64,000 nt of DNA from Podarcis raffonei (lineage: Eukaryota; Chordata; Lepidosauria; Squamata; Lacertidae): the NCBI RefSeq assembly GCF_027172205.1, contig NC_070614.1, positions 30,628,501 to 30,692,500 on the forward strand. The letters run 5' to 3'. Both the position numbers and the translations under genes were made by a program. Below are positions 10,700-22,390 of this stretch, one piece after another (the stretch's first letter is position 1; every line of letters starts with the position of its first letter). The notes beneath the pieces are model-generated. The model was not told where the DNA came from, ran no database searches, and saw only the letters and a program-made list of their open reading frames with translations.

Positions 10700-12003
10700 G
10701 GCAGGATATTTTGCCCACTTCTTTGGTTGGATCAGTAAAAAAATAAGTTAATGTCTTAAACTTAAGTAATTAAGTAAACATCCAACCATCTGTAGCCACT
10801 TGGGAAGAAAAAAATGGCCATTTGAGCTTTTTACCTCTGTAATAAATCCTGTGTAAACATGTGGTGAAATACATTAAAAATAATACAGATACAACATGGT
10901 GAATGCCACAATGGTTTGAAACCTCTAACTATGAAATTTTAATGTATTCAATCTGTCATAAAGATTGGTGCTTATTTTGGCTTTTTATGTGGTTTCTTTC
11001 TGTGGATCAGATCCTCAGTGCAGGCTGGCATGGTTTAATATTGAAATTGCCCTATAACCCTAGTACATTTTCTATCTGGTCCAAGACATAAGAGAACAAC
11101 TGGCATCCTCTTTCTAATAGTTGCAGAAAAGGTGAAACACTTAACCAGATTGCCCTGGCAAATATGAAGGTTATCAACTCCCTTAAGGAAGGAACTCAAC
11201 TTCAAACAATGAAGCTAATTTTGGGGTAAATTTATGATTTGAGAGCCATAAATAAGAACATAAGAAAAGCCTGTTCTCGGAACTACAGAGATAAGAACTT
11301 GTCTCCCCACAAATAGTAGTGTCTTTCCCTTTTCAACTTAATCTTATCTCAGGAAAGCATGACAGAGTAAGGTGTGAGGAACACTTTTGCACCTATGAGG
11401 CCCCCAAAAGATATTTTAATTATAGTTTCTTACAATGGCAAATTAGCAACACGCATTTGCTCCAACTCTTTCCTCAGCACTCTCAGTTTCTGTAGATACA
11501 TCCACTCCTTCTACATATCTCTAGGAGAAATAAGATTTCTTTAGAATAGAATATTTGAATGTAACAATGACTGGGCTCTGCCTACATACAATTAATTTGT
11601 AACTGGCTAGCCAGGTTGTGCATTTAGTTCTGTTTTTCTTTTCCTTGTAATAAATCAAAAATTTCTGCTTGTGTGGAAGTATACGAATGTCGAGAAATCC
11701 ATACTTAGGATTCCCATCTTTAGGTATCCATACTTAATGAATGGTAATCAAGGTGACAAGAAGGCCCAGTCAGCTGCCCATTCTGCTTCAGTACTGGCCA
11801 GTGGGGTGTATCCTCAACCTGCTCAGACTTAGGGAGACAGCATATCTGCTGCTTCTGCATCAATCACACACTTGTGGTGAGGTGGTGGAGGGTTGTCCTT
11901 TTAAGGGCTGGGGGGGGGATGCCTCCACCCCGCTACTTTTCCCAGCAGCACCACACTCCTGCCATCTCTCAGTGCGACTTATTTGTCGCTTCAAGACTAT
12001 GTA
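10700..12003. other. Intergenic, no gene recognised
   Basis: No gene or nameable repeat. Open frames at 10903-11091 and 11741-12004 look like chance frames. Confidence 0.4.
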
Positions 12004-12004
12004 G

Positions 12005-13740
12005 CAATCTTTGGCAGATCCACCTCTGGGTGGGTTGGTTTTTTCACCTACTACATATTGAATCGCTGGGTCATGGGCATTAGATGGTCTGCTGTACTGT
12101 TAATTAAGTTAATCGGGTATTTTATTCATTCATTTTTGGCAGGAAGGGGAGTCGTTACGTTTCAGCCTGGTCACCCCCTTAAGGCAGGTGCCACAGAAAG
12201 AATGTAGTTCGTCAAGGGAGCCTTGGATTCAAAAAGGCTGAAAACTTCTCCACTAGTGGTTACAATTTGTTCAAGTTTGCTCCTGCAACAGTAGTGTTTT
12301 CCCTCTGCAAGGATTTTTAATAGTGCACCAGGGAATTATATGCAATTCAAACAAATTGGATGTTCAGGATGCATTAAAAAGTCCACTTCAATGGGATTGA
12401 AATATACCTTAAGTGACAGATTGCTCAGAATTGCTCCTAGATACTTGGTCTGTCCTTCAAATCCCTTGGTGTATTCCTAGACTCTCTGTGTTGAAGGATC
12501 TATGGGAACACAGCAAAGCTTAAGTTATCTAAGGGATTTCTTTTTCCTCCATAGGTATTTAAGACTTGATAGGGGTATATTTTCAAAGCTGCGGTGAAAT
12601 CTGAAAGGCACCGTGGCTTTTAATAAGATAAATATTGCTTATTCAACTACAGTAATTTCAGTTACAAACAGCTGTGCAGGACAACATCCTTACCTGAATT
12701 TTTAACTGGGTGAGTAGAAAGAATAAGACAGAATAATTTCAGTAGTTGAAAATAGTAACAGTGGAAGAATAATATATATTATAAGTAAATTGATACAAAG
12801 AGAGCAGTAGATAGTTGGTAAGTGGCTCTATTTTCGAGTGTGTTTCGGAATATAAACTTTGAGAGAATTCAACTTTTTGTATTCTCCTGAAGCAGTTCCA
12901 GCTTCCTGATAAGGCAATGGGCCATGAAAGGGAACAAAGGATGTGGATCTGTACGAGACAGCAAATGGGGCTCCTTGTCCATTTAGAAAGACAAAGTATT
13001 TGATTAGAAGTAATGTGAGCTAGAAGTGATGTGAATGTTAATGGCATGAACCCCTCCATTGTAGTCTCAAGTAGTGTGTGTGCGTGACTACTGCATTAAA
13101 AATAAATTAGTGAAATTGAACATATCATTTTGTAATGGATAAGTAAAGAGTACGTTATGAAAGTCAGTTTGTATATACTGTATAAGTGTTCAACTTCATC
13201 ATATTATGGCAGGAACACATTTTCCTCTCCCTCCAATACTACTTTATAGTAATTTAAACAATGGGAAATTTTTTAATTGTAGAATATCATTCACATGCTT
13301 TCTTTATTTTTCAAGACCTTTTAAGATTTTGTTTTTAAGTTCCTGTGGCATGGTTGGTGGTTTTATTGTGCACATTTTGGTTCTGTGCTGCGTGTGGTAC
13401 TTTGTAGTGTGTTTCTTTATGTGTTGGGAGGGGCAGTGATCTCACTTTCATGATACTTTGTGTTTTAAAGCTTATAGGTTTTATTTATTGTTCTATACTA
13501 AGTTTTATTGTTTTACTTTGTGGACAACATCATATATGTGATGATGTACCTCATAAAGAGAATGAAAAGTGATATTCTTTCCTTTTTAGACACTTTCCTT
13601 TTTAGAGGCATATGCATAATGTTGAAATCATTGTTGACAGAGGCTTTTAAAAAATCGAATTCTAATTTAACTTTATTTAATCTATCAATTGGAAGGAAAA
13701 GGCATGTAGCTTGAGGTACTCTATGCAGCTCGTGGCTTCA
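12005..13740. other. Non-coding part of duplication unit 1
   Basis: No gene recognised. Open frames at 12739-13059 (-) and 13206-13714 (+) have no known domain. Their conservation in unit 2 only reflects the recent duplication. Confidence 0.4.
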
Positions 13741-13746
13741 GTGGTT

Positions 13747-14000
13747 TGGCATGACTATTGGCAGGTGCAGCTGGTTTGCTGGCTACCACCATTCCTACAC
13801 TGGAATAATCTAGGATCAATAATCCCTGCCGTAGTAACCTCCCAAGTAGAGTATTGTGACTCACTCCATATGGGACTGCCCTTGAAGATAGTCCAGAAGA
13901 TGCAACTGGTAGAGCAAGCAGCCACTAGTGTCCTAAGCAACATGAGACCCAAACACCTCAAAAGTACCTTCCCCCTGTATCAGCCTTCCAGTGACTAAGG
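13747..14000 (+). mobile_element. LINE reverse-transcriptase C-terminal remnant (CR1/L2 clade), unit 1
   Basis: The translation contains VEYCDSLHMGLPLKIVQKMQ and then LVEQAATSVLS. This is a degraded form of the RLDYCNALYxGLP..., LQxVQNAAAR block near the end of CR1/L2-type LINE reverse transcriptases. Only this block is recognisable. Confidence 0.7.
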
Positions 14001-14195
14001 TCCAATGGGAAGGCTATTCTTGTTGTCCCACCAATGGTTTAGGCCCACAATATAGTAACATGGAACAAAACGTTATCTATAGTGATAGCCCACTTAGGAA
14101 ACACACACACTATTGGTCTGTTTGATGATATCAATAGAAAAAGGTAGATAAAGTGAGGTCTAAAAAGAAGTCAAAAGCAAGTAATAAATAAATCA

Positions 14196-14330
14196 GTGAG
14201 GGTACTGGGTGAGCCTCCATTTGGAAAGTATTTCGTTAGCAGATAGCAACAATGAAGAAGGATCTTTTCACCTTACAAGATAGTGAGAGTCAGTGATATT
14301 TTTCTAGAAAAAGAGGTGCTGGAATTCACT
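14196..14330. repeat. Weak repeat shared with 41619-41755
   Basis: Phrases 'actgggtgagcctcca' and 'cgttagcagatagcaacaa' match approximately 'gttgggtgagatactctcca' and 'tgttagcagagaatcacaa' near 41.63 kb. This is probably an old common interspersed element of unknown family. Confidence 0.3.
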
Positions 14331-14958
14331 ATGAATGCTTCCCTCATTCTCTTAGAATGGCTATGGTGATCGTAATACTATTATGTATATAGTACATTAA
14401 CTGATTTACTCCATGAAATAATAATATATTCATATATACATCCGGAACACAGCTCCCGGATGCTCTTCTGGTCTGGTACAATCAGCATTTCTTCCCACAG
14501 AGGGGCTTAATCATGGAGCTGTACCATGAAGACTATGCAGTATACAATCATTAGTTTAGAGAAATGGGCAAATCTGTCTCTATATACATATCTCCCAAGG
14601 GAAGAACAAAAAGAGGCCTACAGCATTCTATTTGCAAATAGAGTTGATGTTGCTTCTATCAAATACACGAGCGATTGTAAAGAAAAAGACTACTTTTGGA
14701 ATTTATTTGTTTGCTTCTTTATATTCCTTATTGTGAAGCAGTTGCCTTTGGTGATATATTTCTGTGTGACTTTGCATTTTGCTATTATATCACTACCCTT
14801 TCGTTTTGTCTGTTGGGGAACTCAGTTCAGGCAAGATCCAGCTTTAAAAAAGCCCCATTCAGAGTATATGGGGGAAAATAATATAATATTGTATCATTTC
14901 CTGGTGGATAATGAATCTGTTATTTCGGCTATTTGTTTGAGCAGTTAAAAGAAGATTG

Positions 14959-15894
14959 ATGGGAAAGAAAAATGAAGGATCGCAAAATGGAACAAAAGTG
15001 ATGGAATTCATCCTTCTTGGCTTCCCAGGATCTCAGTATCTGCAGGTGTCCATCTTCATGCTCTTTCTTATCATGTATGTGATGTCACTGCTGGGAAATG
15101 TGGCCATCATCATTCTGGTAATAGCAAATCGTCATCTCCATACTCCCATGTATTTCTTCCTATGTAATCTCTCCTTCCTAGAAATATGGTACACTACAGC
15201 TTTTATCCCTAAGACTCTTGCCATCTTTCTGGGGAGGAGTAGAAGCATCTCTTTCACTGGCTGCATCCTTCAGATGTACTTTGTGTTTGCCTTTGGATGC
15301 ACAGAATACTTCCTGCTGTCTGTCATGGCTTATGACCGATATTTGGCCATATGTGATCCCCTGCACTATAGCACCATCATGGACAACCAGCTCTCCAGGA
15401 AGCTGGCAGCTGGCTCCTGGCTATGTGGTTTCCTCATTATTTTTATACTGGCCTTTCTAATCACAAGATTGTCTTTCTGTGGGCCCAGTGTGATCAATCA
15501 CTTCTACTGCAACATTGATTCCTGGATAGTTCTTTCCTGTACCAATACCTATGACATTGAGATGGCAGTTTTTGTAATATCCATCATTGTCATATTGGGC
15601 TCCTGTCTGATCACCTTTCTTTCCTACATATGCATTATCACCGCTATCTTACGCATCCCTTCTGTGCAAGGTCAACAAAAAGCCTTCTCTACATGCTCGT
15701 CCCATCTTGCTGTAGTGCTCATTTGGTATGGCTCCACCATCTTTCTCTATGTCAAACCATCTAAACGGACATCCCTAGAAATGACCAAAATTGTCAATAT
15801 CTTGAACACAATTGTTACTCCATTGCTGAATCCATTCATCTACACACTACGAAATAAAGAAGTGAAGGATGCAATCAGAAGTTTATTGCATTAG
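14959..15894 (+). CDS. Olfactory receptor (class II), intact, 311 aa, duplicate copy 1
   Basis: Single-exon odorant receptor. I start it at the ATG at 14959; the frame opens one codon earlier only with TTG. Sequon NGT is at residues 10-12, HTPMYFF at 61-67, the conserved Cys at about 102 and MAYDRYLAIC at 123-132. Later come KAFSTCSSHLAVVLIWYGS and NPFIYTLRNKEVKDAI. Length is typical and the frame is whole. The EIWYTT, CTEYFLL and FYCNIDSWIVLSC signatures point to an OR6/OR11-like group, though subfamily assignment needs a tree. I count 11 amino-acid differences from the copy at 28.3 kb. About 240 bases of flank past the stop are shared with that copy. Confidence 0.95.
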   Translation: MGKKNEGSQNGTKVMEFILLGFPGSQYLQVSIFMLFLIMYVMSLLGNVAIIILVIANRHLHTPMYFFLCNLSFLEIWYTTAFIPKTLAIFLGRSRSISFTGCILQMYFVFAFGCTEYFLLSVMAYDRYLAICDPLHYSTIMDNQLSRKLAAGSWLCGFLIIFILAFLITRLSFCGPSVINHFYCNIDSWIVLSCTNTYDIEMAVFVISIIVILGSCLITFLSYICIITAILRIPSVQGQQKAFSTCSSHLAVVLIWYGSTIFLYVKPSKRTSLEMTKIVNILNTIVTPLLNPFIYTLRNKEVKDAIRSLLH

Positions 15895-16136
15895 GCTTAC
15901 AGTCCCAACTGCCTTAATGGAGGCATCCCCCACAACAGCTGGTAATCGTCGGTGAATGAAAAACAAGGATGACAGAGGGTAAATCATCCTTGCAAACTCC
16001 CCCAGGGACAGGTGAAATGGGCTTCACTCACAGTTCATCTTGGTACCTGGGTTTTGCTTGGAATATGGGAGGCAGGGAGGTGCTGAGTGCAAAAGCACTT
16101 CACCTGGCGAAAACCCTCCTATGCTGCCATTAAGAA

Positions 16137-18004
16137 GCATTTATTACAATCACTCATATCTGGAAAAAGAAAGATGTATTTTGAGTTCACATAGTTGCCA
16201 TCTATAGCAACATCACAATGTAACTGCTACCCTTAGACAGAGCTGTTCAAATAAGATGATAGAGGAAGCGTTGATATGATAAAAAGTGTGCAGGGTGAGT
16301 ATCACTGTTTAAGGTCTACATGGATCTAAAGAAGCATCATAGTGTGGGACGATGCAGGGATAAAAAATGATATGGTAAACTTTTTGGCATCATGTGTGCT
16401 AAATCTGGGAGTGATGTCATAACTCAGTAGCATTTACGTCTGATGCAGACTGACTTAAATATACACAGGCCATAATATCAACCTGCTTGTTACCTTCCGA
16501 GTCACTTATGCAAATATAAAGAGTAATTCCAAAGCTTTCCCCCTTCTTCCTTATTGTGCTTTGCTAGTCAGTGGCCACCATTTTGGGGCATGAACCATGC
16601 AGAGAGGAAAGGGGAGCTAGATTGAACAAATCAGAGAGCAGGAGAGATGAGACAAAATCAGTTTTTCCTTTGTCTCTCTTTCACTGGTTGGCTTCAGCCA
16701 TCATAACAACAAACCATATTCTGGAGGAGGAAAGAGATCACCGATTCCCGTAAGTATCAATGAAAATCATGGACTCATTGGTCAAATGCTTACCCAATGT
16801 ATGATTTCCAGGGAACGCTTGTGGGTGTTAAGTAGGACTGGCATTTATGCTAAAATTTCTTACATTTACTGTATTTCAATGGAAACTAAGTGCAAATAGC
16901 TGAGTGAATCCAGCGTTCTATGTTTATCTCTTACCCTCCTTGTTTGTCATCTTCTCCTCTGGACACGGGATGCAATCATAGCAGCAAAATGGCTATCCTT
17001 CCTTGACTTTCTTGGAAGATCCAGGTTTGCAACTCTCAGTACATACAGAAAGAGGCTGAGCCTAATCCATAAATGAAAGAGCAGAATGATATTGAAGACA
17101 ACAGTGACTGGTGAATCCTTCAGGTTCTGGGTCCACTTGCTTGGGGGGAGATAGAAAATACCTAGTATGATATACTATATGTAGATAAAGCAGTTTTAGG
17201 GCTACACCCATTCCCAGTTCCAGCAGCCACTACCATAGGAGGATGATCACGTTTAGGAATGTTTGATAAATTCAGTCTTTGTGAATCCCAGTACAATATG
17301 TTTGATCAGCATCTAGTGGACCAATGCATATGTTTTGAGCTTCCTCAAACATTGCAACACAGTTAAAATAGATTAAAACAGGGATTTAAATATGCATTCT
17401 GAATATTTATCTTAATTCATATTAAAATGTTTTTTTATTTTAAGAAATCAGATTTATGAGGAAATGGACCTATGGCTTAAAATATGCATATGTGACTAAA
17501 ACTGGCAAGATAAATTAGTTCCATGGGTAGTATACAAATGTAGTTAATAACTGAAAAATAAAAAAAACAATACAATTAAAACCAGAAAGAGTGGCTGATG
17601 GGGAGGGCTGTCAAATATCAGTCATTCTGGCAATGCTTTCACTGTTGCTTATTGGAAGGGAGAGTGGGATATGGTGGAAAAGTTGCCCCAACCAATACAT
17701 ATTGCCAGTGCACTTACAGTGCATTGACCTTTCTGCTGTATTACCCGTTCTCCTATGCCACCCAGTAATGAAGTTGCATTGCTGTTGGGAGGCCAGGTAT
17801 GCTGTGTCACCTTTCCTTGCCAACAAATCTTGTAAGAATGATACATTCCATATCTCCTGCTCAAGCCCCTTTATCTCTTCTTTTTCTTTCTCCTCTTCTA
17901 CTGGTCTTTTTATTCTTCACCCCTTTATTGCACATCAACCTGGATAGAATTCATAAATAGTAATCTTCTTTCAATCAAAAATCTTTTTTGTGGGTGTGCA
18001 TGAT
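16137..18004 (-). pseudogene. V2R gene fragment 'E': start of exon 6, intron 5, exon 5, part of intron 4
   Basis: This block aligns along its length with 43313-45757 of V2R gene C in the same orientation. It keeps only about the first eight codons of exon 6 (16137-16160), where it is broken against the OR duplication unit. It also keeps a 127-nt exon 5 with intact splice sites (17061 down to 16935; cysteine pattern VCTESCKPG). That exon carries an in-frame TAG at 16993-16995 where gene C reads a sense codon. The 7TM exon and exons 1-4 are absent, so it cannot make a receptor. Its right end runs into the LTR at about 18005. It lacks the MITE and SINE present in gene C, so it preserves their empty sites. 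Confidence 0.85.
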
Positions 18005-18434
18005 TGTGACGTTAACATGGAGGTGAAATAGTTAAACAAGTTACCCAATCAGAACCCAGGGGGTGGAGTCAGAGGGACTATAAAACCAGCTCTGGGAGGG
18101 ACAAAGGAAGGAGTTCGTTGGGAGTTGGGTGGTTGGTTGGAGTGGGAGTGAATTGGGATAGAGTCTTTGGGTTGGTTGAGTTAGTGTAGCGAAATAAGCT
18201 GAGTCAGGAAGAGTTAGGGGCTAGGAAGTCAAGTAAAAATCTGAGAGGTGGTTTAGTGAGTGAGAGCAGGTAGCGGAAGTTATAGGTCTGGATAGGCACC
18301 CCATGAGTGTGATTGACCGATACCATTTATGAAACCACATGCTTGTTAAACTGCAATAAATAAACAGAAGTTTATGTTCCAATTTAACCCTGACTGGACT
18401 CAGTATTGTACCAGGTAGGGCCTGGGTGGTGACA
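18005..18434 (+). mobile_element. 5' LTR of the Gmr1-like element
   Basis: Begins TGTGACG and ends GGTGACA. It has a TATA box (CTATAAAA at about 18077) and an AATAAA signal near 18355, in the right order for an LTR. The exact first base is uncertain by about two positions because the flanking V2R fragment also ends in 'tg'. No partner 3' LTR is in the window. Confidence 0.65.
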
Positions 18435-18858
18435 GCAAGAAATAAAGTGGTGGCACAGGGGTCAATAGACGGTTAAATGTCCGGCGACCCTGTGTGATCA
18501 CCAAAGAAAAGTGGTGGCAGCTGCGGGATTTGATAAGTCTAAGAGCCTGTGAGGGGAAGCAATACACCTGGAGAGGGGAAAGGAAAAATGTGAAGTGATT
18601 ACCTGGCCCGAGGGTGTGATTGAGGTAAAGCCCAGATTGCCGCGAGGCTGAGAGCACAATAAAGAGCAAGAGATCTCAAAAGACTGTTCTGGCAGAGGCT
18701 TAGGCTCAGGGTCAGTGGAAGTAAGCTTGAAAGGTTAGAGGCAAAAACCTAAAGCTATACTTTGGGACCAGGGTCTTGAAAAGCCAAGCCGGGAGGAACA
18801 GTATTGAGAGTAAAATTCTCTTATTTAATTAATTAGTGAAAATACTGACTCACACATA

Positions 18859-20036
18859 ATGCCCCCCAAGAAGACCAAGCACCTCATGAGAGAAAACCCA
18901 TACGAAAGCTCTGGAGAAGAGAATGGGAATCCCCAGGGGGAGGAAACGAGAATGGAAGAGATGATTAAAACCCCACCTGAAGGAGAAGTTCCACAATTCT
19001 CAGAGGATTTTGAAAAGTGGAAATTAGTACAAGAATATAACTTGAAATTAGAGCTTGAGAAAAATAGAACTGAACAAGAATTGGAAAAAGAAAAATTTAG
19101 AGCTGTATAACAATTAGAAAAAGAAAAATTGAGGCTTGAGCAAGAATTGGAAAAAGAAAAATTGAGGGCTGAGCAGGAAAGGGAACAGCAGCAGTTTCAG
19201 TTAGAGATGAGACGGTTGGAATTAACGGTTTTGGAAAATTGAAATAATAGTAATAACACCGATGGGCAGAATCAAATGAAGATAGATTTAAAATGCTTTC
19301 CTGAGTTTAGAGATAAGGATACCCCAGAAGCATTTTTAGTATCCTTCGAGAGGGCCTGTCATGATTTTCAAGTGAGAGAGGAAGATAAAATGATGATCTT
19401 GAGAGCTAGAATAAGTGGTCCTCTAGCCGAAATATATGCACAAATGACTGAGGAACAATCCCGAAATTTTGAGGTGTACAAGCAGTTAATATACACCCAC
19501 TTTGGGATTACCTCAGAGCAGTTGAGGAAAAAATTTAGAAGTGTGACAAAGGTGAGGGAGGAAACCTATGCACAGCTTGGTGCAAAGATAAAAACTTACC
19601 TGGTTAGAGCAAGAGAATGCAGACACGGTACCTAAGATTAGGGAAGTGATAGCGTTGGAGCAATTTTACGATACAATAAATGGCCAATTGAAGTACCTGA
19701 TAAAAGAAAGGAACCCCAAGACAATAGAGGAAACAGCTGGTTTAGCTGATAAAATAAATGAAATCAGGGACCACGGATTTGATGGGCCAAAATTTGGTGG
19801 GCGATATTGGGAAACAAACAAGAATAAATTTCAGCAAACCAAAGGAAAGATTACCTCAGAAACCGATAAGAGAAGTAGCCCCTCATCAAAAAGCCAACAT
19901 GAGAAGGCATACACCCATACGGAGTTTACTGAAGGAAAGTCAATAAAACAAGTTATGCAGGACCCAAAGACATTTCATGCTGGAGATGTGGAAAATTAGT
20001 TCATAAAAGTTTTGATTGTAAAACAGGAAAAGAAAT
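18859..20036 (+). mobile_element. Gag region of the Gmr1-like element (fossil)
   Basis: Starts with a charged, Glu/Lys-rich coiled-coil-like stretch of repeated ELEKEK phrases. A capsid segment follows with FGITSEQLRKKFRSV, which is SCAN-like. Near 19978-20019 there is a CX2CX4HX4C zinc knuckle typical of nucleocapsid. The reading frame is broken in several places. Confidence 0.75.
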
Positions 20037-20280
20037 TGTTAAGTTGTGGGCGAACATAGCACATGACACAGCGATTTCTCCAGAGCAGCTCTTTATTTGT
20101 AAGCTGGACAGAACTGAACAGCACACAGCTTAGCCGGCCTGCTTTTATAGGCAGCCGGCTGTCAACATTGTAGCAACAACAACCCATGGTTTCCCGCCTA
20201 AAATAACTGACGTGGACCTGAGTGAAAACTATCTACAGTATCCCCCTGCTGGCCCAGGGTGAGAACTTCAATACATAACA
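20037..20280 (-). mobile_element. Solo LTR inserted in the Gmr1-like element
   Basis: 244 bases beginning TGTTAAG and ending ATAACA (inverted TGTTA/TAACA ends), flanked by a perfect 5-base duplication GAAAT (20032-20036 and 20281-20285). On the minus strand a TATA-like CTATAAAAG is followed by AATAAAG, which sets the orientation. No internal region remains, so this is a recombined solo LTR. The family is unassigned. Confidence 0.82.
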
Positions 20281-20372
20281 GAAATGTCTAGTTGTAGCAC
20301 CATACAAAAACAGATGTATTGTATCCAGCCTGTGGAGCAGGGCCAGACTAGTCAGGTTGTCAAGGGAACCGA

Positions 20373-20735
20373 TGTAGCAGTCCAGCTGTTCCAAATGGCG
20401 TAATTTTCAGCATAAAATAAAGACGCAGAGAGCTAGTATTTTTTCATGTACTGAGGAGCAGCTCTTTCAGACATCTTCTCCTCTCCTCCGGTCACTTTTA
20501 TTACCCTTTGTTCTCTCCAGCCGCATGGCTGCATCCCAGTGTCTCATGTTACCTCATCCGGCCAAGGCTTAAACCCACCCACACCATATAGGGTCATCAC
20601 TGCCCAGAGGAAACACAATTCCATTTAAGGTCAATACAATCCCAATACATTGTAAGGCACAGACATGCTGGTCACTGGGTCAGCAAGACACCAGGTGGCA
20701 CTACAAACCTTTGCCATGACTTCCTGGCTCCCACA
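20373..20735 (-). mobile_element. 3' LTR of the class II ERV
   Basis: Left-hand LTR on the plus strand, which is the 3' LTR because gag lies on the minus strand. It is adjacent to the AACCGA target duplication on its left and the purine tract at 20736-20749 on its right. Confidence 0.9.
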
Positions 20736-21019
20736 TGCCCTCTTTCTTTATATTTTAATCACAATCATATATATCAGTACCAATACGGTTATGTCGAGCG
20801 AGATAAGCGACTCTTTTGACACCGGAAGCGGGCCGTGGACTGGAGAACCATGCAGTACATACAGAAATTAAAGAAGGAATACATTGTATATAGCAACACA
20901 AAATAATGCAAATAACTACTATAATAATCACTATAATCAATAAATGTCGAAGCCAACTTCCATCCGGAAGCTAAGAATATAAGAATTCTGATTCCATGCT
21001 GCATGGTAGGCTTCCTTTC

Positions 21020-21290
21020 TAGTTTATAGCCATGCACTGGTATCGTTTCTATAGCACTGAGATTGGTCACTGTATGTTCCTGTAAGAGAACAAGAGCTAT
21101 TAAACATGAATTTCAATGTATATTGACAGTTTGGATATATGCCCCATGATTCTTTCCCCTCTTTAATTTGAAAACAAATGGGGGCAGGCATACATACCCA
21201 ACATTTAGAAGCATGCAATAGACTAGTAAACTTAATCATAACTTGTACAAAATTATTATTCCTAGCTTGGGCCAAAGGAATAGAAAACTG
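21020..21290 (-). mobile_element. Env-like remnant of the class II ERV
   Basis: The minus strand carries a KCWVCMPAP motif and several NxS/T sequons. CWxC in a retroviral surface protein is the usual receptor-binding/disulphide motif. Only a short piece remains and the assignment is by motif alone. Confidence 0.5.
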
Positions 21291-21750
21291 CTTAGCCAAT
21301 GCTTTCGCAGGGAGATGAAAGGTGTTATAACCTAGTATAGGATCAGAAAAGAGAGAAAAGGCAGAAATGTTCTTCAGAGCTGAATCTGCTCTTGAATTTT
21401 CCCTCTGCTAAATACCCTGGGTGTGATGTGTGGGAGCGAAGATGTGCAACATAATAAGGGACTCTCTGTGCTGAAGTAAGGCTTGCAGGACAAGAAACAA
21501 GGAAAACAAGTCAGAATCCAAGGAAGGAGTTATATAAGATATTGGTAAAATAGCAAAAAGCGATACACATACTGAGTATCCACAATAAGATTCAAAGATT
21601 GAGTAGGAAAGGATTGAAAGGCAAGAATCATAGCCGCTAGCTCTGCTCACTGGGCAGAAGACTGTGGAGGGGTAAATAACCTTTTCCATTTTCCTCCCTC
21701 TTCCCATGTCACCACCCCCCTATTTTTCGTTCCATCCGTGAAAAGGGTTA
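21290..21750 (-). mobile_element. Pol remnant (RNase H-like) of the class II ERV
   Basis: The minus strand at about 21540-21750 encodes an RNase H signature (TLFTDGTKN, later AELAAMILAF). The next part toward 21290 looks like the start of an integrase zinc region. Most of RT and integrase is absent. Fossil; not intact. Confidence 0.65.
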
Positions 21751-22390
21751 GTGCAGAGGGGAGAGGTGTGAGAGACAAGGGGTTAGTCAAAACATAAGTG
21801 ACCTGTGTCAGGAATTGTCAAACGATCATCCTTAGGAGGATTAAAAATGATGACCTATAAAATCAGCCAAAACAATTTGCATGGCAGCATTTGTGATCAA
21901 TAAATGCTGCTGTTCAGTCTGTGAAAAAGGCATATAAATTGATGCAACATCAAAACTGCTCAAAGTTATAGCACGTGAACGTCCTTTGATAACAATGTCT
22001 GATGTGGATTCATTTGCGGAATAATGTTCTTCGAAGGGGTATGAGGTAAATGTAACCATTCTGTAATGCAGATAGTCTTCTTCTTGTCCATCTGAGCATA
22101 TAAATTTTCTGTTGGCAACAATGGTGTAGCAAATACTGCCAGATGCAGCTTGTGTTCAGCACCTCTAGGTGGCGCATGCGGAAAGGTTTCGATGCTTCAT
22201 TCACAAAATTTTGGCAAAGTGTAGGGGAGTTCCGCATGCTTTTGTGGCAGAACAATCCACTGATATCGCTGGGTGGATTGCAATTTGTTATATACTGGCA
22301 ATGTAAAAGCAAACTGTTCCTGTCTGCTGGATCCAGTGGGATGAAAATGATTCAATATGGCCAAAAGTTAATTGTTCAGAAATAAGCTGT

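Larger units (their letters stand above)
12004..16136 (+). repeat. Direct duplication, unit 1 (carries OR at 15.0 kb)
   Basis: About 4.1 kb aligns almost base for base with 25309-29516 in the same orientation. The left break falls within the shared phrase ATGTAG; the right break falls within AAGCA, where unit 1 passes into a V2R fragment and unit 2 into unrelated DNA. The unit contains a LINE remnant and one intact OR. Confidence 0.93.

Noticed and set aside
12739-13059. 106-codon minus-strand frame in OR duplication unit 1
   Set aside because: The copy in unit 2 does not keep the same frame length, and no domain is seen.
17591-17947. 118-codon frame shared with 45310-45642
   Set aside because: It lies in V2R intron 4; the sharing is due to the fragment E duplication and the frame lengths differ.
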